From: Spirochaetaceae bacterium
Lineage (GTDB): Bacteria > Spirochaetota > Spirochaetia > SZUA-6 > RPPD01
DNA length: 5,547 bases
Direction of reading: 5' to 3'
Assembly: GCA_003818675.1 (NCBI GenBank)
Contig: RPPD01000176.1
Location: 1-5,547 of the forward strand
Below, piece by piece: positions 1 through 4,646 of this stretch (position 1 is the first letter of the stretch; every line of letters begins with the position of its first letter). Both the position numbers and the translations under genes were made by a program. The notes below the pieces were generated by a model. It searched no databases. It had not been told where the DNA came from and saw nothing but the letters and a program-made list of their open reading frames with translations.

Positions 1-1
1 A

Positions 2-1429
2 AAATCAGTCGAGGTGGACAAGAACCTGAAGGATATCAGGCCATACATCGCCGCGTTCGTTGCAAAGGGCAAAAAAATTGACGAGCCCGCGCTGGTGGAC
101 CTGATCCAGTCGCAGGAAAAGCTCTGCGGCAACTATGGCAGCAAGCGCAAAACCATTGCCATGGGTGTATATCGGGAAGACATCATAAAATATCCCGTGC
201 GCTACAGCGCCGCTGACCCTGACAAGACAAGATTCACTCCGCTGGGACTGGAAAAGGAACTGTCGCTCCGCGGAATTCTTGCGGAACACCCCAAGGGAGT
301 TGAGTTCGGCAGCATTGTCAAAAACTTCCCCGCATACCCGTTTCTGACAGACAGCCAGGGAGAGGTGTTGAGCTTCCCGCCCATAATAAACAGCGCAAGA
401 CTGGGCGCAGTTGAAGTGGGAGATTCCAACCTCTTTATTGAACTCACAGGTACTGACATTGACACCCTGCTGTTGGCCTGCTCGGTCATGGCATGTGATC
501 TTGCGGACGCAGGATACACAATAGAGCCCGTGACTGTTAACTATCAGTATGACACACCCTATGGCCGCAATATCACAACGCCATTCTATTTCCAGAGTCC
601 AGTCAAGCTTGACCTCGCGTCAGCTGTAAAAATGCTCGGACAATCCATAACAGCAGACGAGGCGACAAAAGCCATAGGCAGGATGGGAAATCCTGTCGCG
701 GTGGACAAGGAACATCTTGTATTGACGCCCCCGGAGTTCAGGAACGACTTCATGCATCCAGTTGACGTGATTGAAGAAATCGTCATGGGCCGTGGCCTGA
801 AAAGCTTTGAGGCGGTCATGCCTGAGGATTTCACAGTAGGCAGGCTTTCGCCCCAGGAGGAATTTTCCCGCAAAGCCCGCGAGATCATGACAGGAATGGG
901 ATTCCAGGAAATGATCTACAATTACCTTGGTTCAAAAAAAGACATTGTAGATAGGATGAAAACGAGCGGGGATGACGTGATCCAGATCAGCAATCCCATG
1001 ACAGAAAACTATGAGATTGTCCGCAATTCCATCATTCCCAACCTTCTTGGTTCAGAGGCTGTCTCGGCCAATGCGGTCTATCCGCACAAGATTTTTGAAT
1101 CAGGCAAGATCGCCAGGAAAGACCATGCGGACAATTATGGCTCGGTTACGAAAAATCACATTGCCTTCCTGGTCGCTGACAGGGAAATCGGATTTAATGA
1201 TGCGTCAGCGCTTGTCTCCGGACTGTTCTTCTATCTTGGCAGGGAATATACCCTGGCCCCTTTGTCTGATCCCAGGTTCATCCAGGGAAGAAGCGCCAGG
1301 ATAATGCTCGGTAAAAATCCCGTAGGCGTCATGGGAGAAATACACCCGGAGGTCCTTGAAGCATGGAATATCGTCATGCCTGTAACTGCCGCGGAAATTG
1401 ATTTGGACGCGGTCAGACTGGGCAATTAG
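2..1429 (+). CDS. pheT: Phenylalanyl-tRNA synthetase beta subunit, archaeal/eukaryal type (5'-truncated)
   Basis: Beta chain of the alpha2-beta2 enzyme that charges tRNA-Phe with phenylalanine in the cytoplasm. The frame is open to the left edge; the GTG at base 14 lies inside a conserved segment (KSVEVDKNLKDIRPY, matching the family's IRPY region), so it is not the true start. Roughly the first 80-100 residues are missing, judged from the family's usual length of about 550. Counting from that GTG: QEKLCGNYGSKRKTIAMGVY (33-52) is the archaeal-type signature before the B3/4 editing domain (about 80-195). The B5 domain spans about 198-266 and contains the acidic segment FRNDFMHPVDVIEEI (242-256). 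The C-terminal synthetase-like core includes ISNPMTENYEIVRNSIIPNLL (325-345). No frameshift is seen and the gene ends in TAG. pheS probably lies upstream, outside the window. Family assignment is firm; the archaeal-type subclass rests on recalled motifs. Confidence 0.95.
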   Translation, partial: KSVEVDKNLKDIRPYIAAFVAKGKKIDEPALVDLIQSQEKLCGNYGSKRKTIAMGVYREDIIKYPVRYSAADPDKTRFTPLGLEKELSLRGILAEHPKGVEFGSIVKNFPAYPFLTDSQGEVLSFPPIINSARLGAVEVGDSNLFIELTGTDIDTLLLACSVMACDLADAGYTIEPVTVNYQYDTPYGRNITTPFYFQSPVKLDLASAVKMLGQSITADEATKAIGRMGNPVAVDKEHLVLTPPEFRNDFMHPVDVIEEIVMGRGLKSFEAVMPEDFTVGRLSPQEEFSRKAREIMTGMGFQEMIYNYLGSKKDIVDRMKTSGDDVIQISNPMTENYEIVRNSIIPNLLGSEAVSANAVYPHKIFESGKIARKDHADNYGSVTKNHIAFLVADREIGFNDASALVSGLFFYLGREYTLAPLSDPRFIQGRSARIMLGKNPVGVMGEIHPEVLEAWNIVMPVTAAEIDLDAVRLGN

Positions 1430-1435
1430 GGAGGT
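1429..1435 (+). promoter_or_regulatory. Strong ribosome binding site for the adenosine-specific kinase
   Basis: GGGAGGT begins on the last base of the pheT stop codon and ends 5 bases before the ATG at 1441. It fixes that start. Because it sits directly on the end of pheT, translational coupling between the two genes is likely. Confidence 0.8.
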
Positions 1436-1440
1436 ACATT

Positions 1441-1923
1441 ATGGATTTCCAGACTGTTCCGGTAAAATTACCCGAGGACTGCAATATTATAGTCGGGCAA
1501 TCGCACTTCATCAAAACCGTAGAGGACATCTCTGAAATCGTCATTTCATCGGTCCCTGGCGCAAAGTTCGGCATTGCCTTTTGCGAGGCCTCAGGCCCAT
1601 GCCTTGTAAGGACCGAGGGCAATGACACCGCGCTCATCACAGCTGCGACCGCAACAGCACAGGCAGTAGCCGCGGGTCATACATTTTACCTGTTTCTCAA
1701 AAACGCATTCCCGATAAACATGCTCACCCAGATTAAACTCTGCCAGGAGGTTGCGCGCATCTTTTGCGCAACTGCCAATCCGCTCCAGATCATTACTGCC
1801 GGGACCGAACAAGGCCGCGGAATCATTGGTGTGATTGACGGAGCATCACCAAAGGGCATTGAAACAGAATCCGATAAAAAAGCCAGGTATGACTTGTTGA
1901 GAAAATTTGGATATAAATACTGA
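1441..1923 (+). CDS. Adenosine-specific kinase (DUF355 / Adenosine_kin family)
   Basis: A 160-residue soluble protein, full length for this small family, which occurs in archaea and scattered bacteria. Its members are annotated as adenosine-specific kinases, mainly from structural and ligand work on a Pyrobaculum homologue. The conserved blocks are all visible: NIIVGQSHFIKTVEDI (15-30), a glycine/cysteine block PGAKFGIAFCEASGPCLVR (39-57) followed by EGND, then FLKNAFPINML (85-95), ARIFCATANPLQIITA (105-120), and the glycine-rich TEQGRGIIGVIDGASPKGIE (121-140). It is unrelated to the ribokinase-type adenosine kinases. It lies 11 bases after pheT with its own strong Shine-Dalgarno, so it is probably co-transcribed. 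Family membership is very clear; the physiological reaction and why it is coupled to pheT are not evident from the sequence. Confidence 0.93.
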   Translation: MDFQTVPVKLPEDCNIIVGQSHFIKTVEDISEIVISSVPGAKFGIAFCEASGPCLVRTEGNDTALITAATATAQAVAAGHTFYLFLKNAFPINMLTQIKLCQEVARIFCATANPLQIITAGTEQGRGIIGVIDGASPKGIETESDKKARYDLLRKFGYKY

Positions 1924-1933
1924 TTGGCGTTTT

Positions 1934-2758
1934 CTATTTCAAATCTGCAGAGGGGAATTCGCCAAGTCTGCGTTTAAGATCCTCGCGAAGGTACGACTCA
2001 ATATATTCATAAAGCGGATTTTTCACATCATTGTTAAGCTTTTGGTGGAATTCCATCTGCCCATTCTCCACAGTCGTACAGTAAATCAGGAAAATTCCAA
2101 CATCAGGATTCTGGCGGTCAAATCCCATGAGTCTGGCGGAAACCCTGATTCGACGACCACGGAGGATCAGGGTCACTTCCGGAATATATTCCTTGTGGCT
2201 GAAGAAAACCTTGTCCTGCTCCTCTAATTTGCAGGTAAACGCATAAACCGAAATATCGACTATTTCTGCCTTGACGGGTTCCATCAGATTTTTCATTGTA
2301 AAAAATACCTGGCAGATGCCCATGGCCCGCGCTTTTACAAACGCGCGCTTTTCCCTTGCGTCAAAATACACAAGAACTTTTTTTAATGTATCCAGGGGTT
2401 TTGATTTCAGGTGATAGAGATCTATCGTAGCCACACCCTGCATCAGAAATATTCGGCGAATGTCATACCCGATTATGGAAGAAACAAAAACTCCCACCTG
2501 GTTCTGTGAATCATGCAGTCCCATGACTGATTCAAGATAATGCACACAGTCCGGCGCCTCACTGTCTGTCTGGATGCATAAAAAAATAACATTGCGCTTG
2601 TTGCCGGAAAGCACTGAAAAAAGTTTGAACTTGTCCTCATTAGATACAGAGTAGACTTCAAAGTTCATCCTGATCAGCAGGTTGATTACAACGGAGATTG
2701 TTTTTACCGGTTCAATAAAGTAAACCTTGACCGTGGGTTGTTTGACCGGTTCTGACAC
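1934..2758 (-). CDS. Two-domain protein: receiver-like N-terminus plus degenerate PilZ-like domain
   Basis: A 274-residue cytoplasmic protein with no signal peptide or membrane segment. Residues 10-132 look like an alternating beta/alpha fold resembling a response-regulator receiver (strands near KVYFIE 11-16, VIFLCI 57-62 and VGVFVS 88-93), but no phosphoacceptor aspartate follows the third strand. Residues 133-230 resemble PilZ: a basic stretch EKRAFVKAR (136-144), then AEIVDISVYAFTCKL (164-178) and beta-rich sequence to GIFLIY (221-226). The consensus RxxxR reads RAFVK, and (D/N)xSxxG reads DISVYA, so cyclic-di-GMP binding is doubtful. The C-terminal tail (about 240-268) is predicted helical and charged. 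The start is GTG, supported by an upstream AGGAAAGG. It follows the HD-GYP gene by 24 bases, which suggests a cyclic-di-GMP effector or adaptor. That role is inference; the PilZ assignment is moderate. Confidence 0.7.
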   Translation of the reverse strand: MSEPVKQPTVKVYFIEPVKTISVVINLLIRMNFEVYSVSNEDKFKLFSVLSGNKRNVIFLCIQTDSEAPDCVHYLESVMGLHDSQNQVGVFVSSIIGYDIRRIFLMQGVATIDLYHLKSKPLDTLKKVLVYFDAREKRAFVKARAMGICQVFFTMKNLMEPVKAEIVDISVYAFTCKLEEQDKVFFSHKEYIPEVTLILRGRRIRVSARLMGFDRQNPDVGIFLIYCTTVENGQMEFHQKLNNDVKNPLYEYIESYLREDLKRRLGEFPSADLK

Positions 2759-2766
2759 AAAAATCG

Positions 2767-2774
2767 CCTTTCCT
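2767..2774 (-). promoter_or_regulatory. Ribosome binding site supporting the GTG start of the PilZ-like gene
   Basis: On the minus strand this reads AGGAAAGG, 8 bases before the GTG at 2758. There is no in-frame ATG between here and residue 31, which lies inside the first predicted helix, so this site decides the GTG start. Confidence 0.65.
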
Positions 2775-2782
2775 ACCAGCCA

Positions 2783-4009
2783 TTAATCCGGAATCTCATG
2801 GTAGCGGCTTTCGACATGTTTGAGCATGGGCATAATCTCAAAAAACAGTTCCACAAGCTCAGGATCAAAACTTGTCCCTGAAAGCTTGCGTATCTCGGAA
2901 AGAACCTGTTCCTCAGGCCAGCTTTCCTTGTAAACCCTCCTGGAGGAAAGTGCGTCATAGACATCTGTGACCGCCACAATCCTTCCCCAGATTGGAATTT
3001 CCTCACCAGACAATCCGCGCCCAGGAGATGAAGCATTTTCCCGCCAACCTGCACCGGTCATCCTGCCGGGATAACCATCTCCATTCCATTTCTCATGATG
3101 CGTCAGGGCAATCTGCATAGCCATGTCGTCAAACTCGGATTGTTCTGAATCCTTAAATAGATCCGCACCGAGCCAGGTGTGGGCTTTCATGATTGCAAAC
3201 TCTTCTGGCGTAAACTTGGCAGGCTTTTTCAGGATTGCGTCCGAAATGGCCACCTTGCCAACATCATGGAGCATTGCCGCCATACGCAGAATATCACGGT
3301 TTCTCTGCACTTCCTTCTCTGATATGTTGTGTTTGCGCGCCCAGGCTTCATAGAGTTCCACGGAATATCCTGCTACGCGGTTTACATGCATTCCGGTTTC
3401 CTTGGGGTCACGCAGCTCTGCCATACGGATCATCCGCAATATAATTGCCCTGGTCATCTGTGCGCGCTCCAAAGCCATGGCTGCATTGTCTGCAAAATGC
3501 GTTACAAAAAGCTCGTCATCCTTGGTGAATGGAATGATTTTTCCATCCTTGTCTGTGGCATTAATCACCTGTATCACGCCCACAATGCGGCCAGTGATGG
3601 TCCGCAAAGGTATTGCCAGCATTGATTTGTTCATGTATCCCGACAACTTGTCATATGATGAATCATATTGGTATGGCGCACTTTTTCCGGTTTTATAGAC
3701 ATCCGGGATGTTGATTACGGCTCCTGTCGCAGCGACATATCCTGCGATGGATTTGGTATTGATTTCAACCTTAAACAGGGAATAGATCAGCTTTTGCCCA
3801 GGCGGCAGGTCGGCCTGAATAGTATCGTTCTGCGAATAATTTATTGCAAGCTTGTTGTCCTCGATAATATAGATTGATCCAGCGTCTGCGCCCACCATTT
3901 TACGCGCTTCAAGGAGAATGCGTTCCAGGAGAATATCCTGGTCCTTTACCCTGTTTAATTCACAGTCCAGTTCGATAATATGTTTGAGCTGGAGTTTGCT
4001 TGTTTTCAT
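2783..4009 (-). CDS. GAF-HD-GYP protein, predicted cyclic-di-GMP phosphodiesterase
   Basis: A 408-residue cytoplasmic protein with two domains. A GAF sensor spans about 20-184, with the typical core NKSMLAIPLRTITGRIVGVIQVIN (127-150). A helical linker (about 178-200) leads to an HD-GYP domain (about 187-390). Metal and catalytic motifs are intact: GMHVNRV (His208), LHDVGK (His248-Asp249, Lys252), KAHTWLG (His277), THHEKWNGDGYP (His304-His305, GYP 312-314) and VTDVYDALSSRRVY (Asp349). HD-GYP proteins hydrolyse cyclic-di-GMP to pGpG or GMP; the GAF ligand cannot be told from sequence. About 17 extra residues lie between GYPG and GLSGEEIP. The ATG at 4009 is the first possible start, because an in-frame TAA lies three codons upstream. 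It has only a poor Shine-Dalgarno. It is the first gene of a two-gene unit with the PilZ-like gene. Confidence in the enzyme class is high. Confidence 0.95.
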   Translation of the reverse strand: MKTSKLQLKHIIELDCELNRVKDQDILLERILLEARKMVGADAGSIYIIEDNKLAINYSQNDTIQADLPPGQKLIYSLFKVEINTKSIAGYVAATGAVINIPDVYKTGKSAPYQYDSSYDKLSGYMNKSMLAIPLRTITGRIVGVIQVINATDKDGKIIPFTKDDELFVTHFADNAAMALERAQMTRAIILRMIRMAELRDPKETGMHVNRVAGYSVELYEAWARKHNISEKEVQRNRDILRMAAMLHDVGKVAISDAILKKPAKFTPEEFAIMKAHTWLGADLFKDSEQSEFDDMAMQIALTHHEKWNGDGYPGRMTGAGWRENASSPGRGLSGEEIPIWGRIVAVTDVYDALSSRRVYKESWPEEQVLSEIRKLSGTSFDPELVELFFEIMPMLKHVESRYHEIPD

Positions 4010-4027
4010 ATTCTTTTAAAGTATAAT
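4000..4027 (+). promoter_or_regulatory. Candidate sigma70-type promoter for the corrinoid adenosyltransferase gene
   Basis: A perfect -10 box TATAAT lies at 4022-4027. A weak -35 (TTGTTT, 4000-4005) lies 16 bases upstream, inside the first codons of the divergent HD-GYP gene. Transcription would begin near 4034, leaving a leader of about 25 bases that carries AAAGGA (4045-4050) eight bases before the ATG. This is a consensus match by eye only; AT-rich DNA yields such matches by chance. Confidence 0.4.
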
Positions 4028-4047
4028 TTAATATAAACTATTGTAAA
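4020..4047 (-). promoter_or_regulatory. Candidate sigma70-type promoter for the HD-GYP / PilZ-like unit
   Basis: On the minus strand TTTACA (4047-4042) and TATACT (4025-4020) each match the -35 and -10 consensus at five of six positions, with a 16-base spacer. Transcription would begin near 4013, only a few bases before the ATG at 4009. This would make the mRNA nearly leaderless, in keeping with the poor Shine-Dalgarno there. The -10 overlaps the plus-strand TATAAT by four bases. A further AT-rich element, TATATT (4035-4030), could serve as an alternative -10. Confidence 0.4.
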
Positions 4048-4058
4048 GGAAAATATAA

Positions 4059-4589
4059 ATGCAAAAGGGTCTGGTCATAGTCTACACTGGCGATGGAAAG
4101 GGAAAGACGAGCGCGGCACTTGGAACAGCGCTTCGCGCCCTGGGGCATGGGATGAAGGTCTGCCTCATCCGTTTCATCAAGGAAGAGAAGCGTTTTTCCG
4201 GTGAAACAGCAGCACTCCAGGCTTTTGGCAACCGTTGTGAAATAATCACGGCTGGAAGCGGATTTATCATGTCCGACAAACTCTCCGACAGCACGGAACA
4301 CCGCGATAAAGCCCTTGCTGGATGGGAAAAAGCTCGTGACAGGATCATTTCCGGCAGTTTTGATCTGGTAATCCTTGACGAGATATCCCATCTTTTGACT
4401 CTGAATTTTCTGTCTACAGCCGAGTTTGCCAAATGCATTTCCGAGAAACCACCCGAACTCCATGTTGTACTGACTGGCCGCGGAATGCCAGAGACAATCA
4501 CAGCCCTTGCGGATTGTGTCACCGAGATGGTCATGCTTCGCCATCCTTACACGAGCGGAATATCAAATGTCCAGGGTATTGATTTTTAG
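4059..4589 (+). CDS. cobO: Cob(I)yrinic acid a,c-diamide adenosyltransferase (CobO/BtuR/CobA family)
   Basis: Transfers the 5'-deoxyadenosyl group of ATP to the cobalt of reduced corrinoids, making adenosylcobalamin-type cofactors in the cytoplasm. The 176 residues are full length for the family. Visible motifs are the P-loop TGDGKGKTS (10-18), RALGHGMKVCLIRFIK (26-41), the Walker-B-like DLVILDEI (102-109), HVVLTGRGMP (135-144), ADCVTEM (151-157) and the C-terminal RHPYTSGISNVQGIDF (161-176). The ATG at 4059 directly follows an in-frame TAA and has AAAGGA eight bases upstream. No other cobalamin biosynthesis gene is in the window, so a salvage role is plausible but is inference. It is divergent from the HD-GYP gene and 57 bases upstream of a histidine kinase gene on the same strand. 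There is no room for a cobalamin riboswitch in its 49-base upstream gap. Confidence 0.95.
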   Translation: MQKGLVIVYTGDGKGKTSAALGTALRALGHGMKVCLIRFIKEEKRFSGETAALQAFGNRCEIITAGSGFIMSDKLSDSTEHRDKALAGWEKARDRIISGSFDLVILDEISHLLTLNFLSTAEFAKCISEKPPELHVVLTGRGMPETITALADCVTEMVMLRHPYTSGISNVQGIDF

Positions 4590-4646
4590 CAATGATCCAA
4601 AGTACTCGCAAAATTTCTGAAACTGGATTATGATTAAAAAGCTGAC

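Noticed and set aside
1907..2227. Plus-strand open frame of 106 codons
   Set aside because: It overlaps the end of the adenosine-specific kinase gene and runs antisense to the PilZ-like gene, with no family resemblance.
2700..2758. Repeated GAACCGGT words near the start of the PilZ-like gene
   Set aside because: They encode two copies of EPVK in the protein and are too short and irregular to call an operator or a repeat element.
2712..2783. ATG overlapping the HD-GYP stop (TAATG), opening a 23-codon frame
   Set aside because: It is out of frame with the PilZ-like gene and gives a short glycine-rich peptide with no support. The GTG at 2758 has the better ribosome binding site.
3123..3877. 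Several plus-strand open frames opposite the GAF-HD-GYP gene
   Set aside because: They overlap each other in different frames and are antisense to strongly conserved motifs; they are shadows.
4038..4544. Long open frames antisense to the adenosyltransferase gene (168 and 150 codons)
   Set aside because: They lie wholly or almost wholly opposite a gene with every family motif intact, have no recognisable domain and show the composition of shadow frames.
4591..4634. Inverted repeat ATCCA/TGGAT after the adenosyltransferase gene as a terminator
   Set aside because: The stem is only five bases with a loop of about 24 bases, and it is followed by A residues rather than a T tract.
4600..4640. Promoter for the histidine kinase (TATGAT at 4629-4634)
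   Set aside because: The -10 is fair, but no acceptable -35 lies 16-18 bases upstream and the implied leader is only about six bases. Readthrough from the adenosyltransferase gene is as likely.
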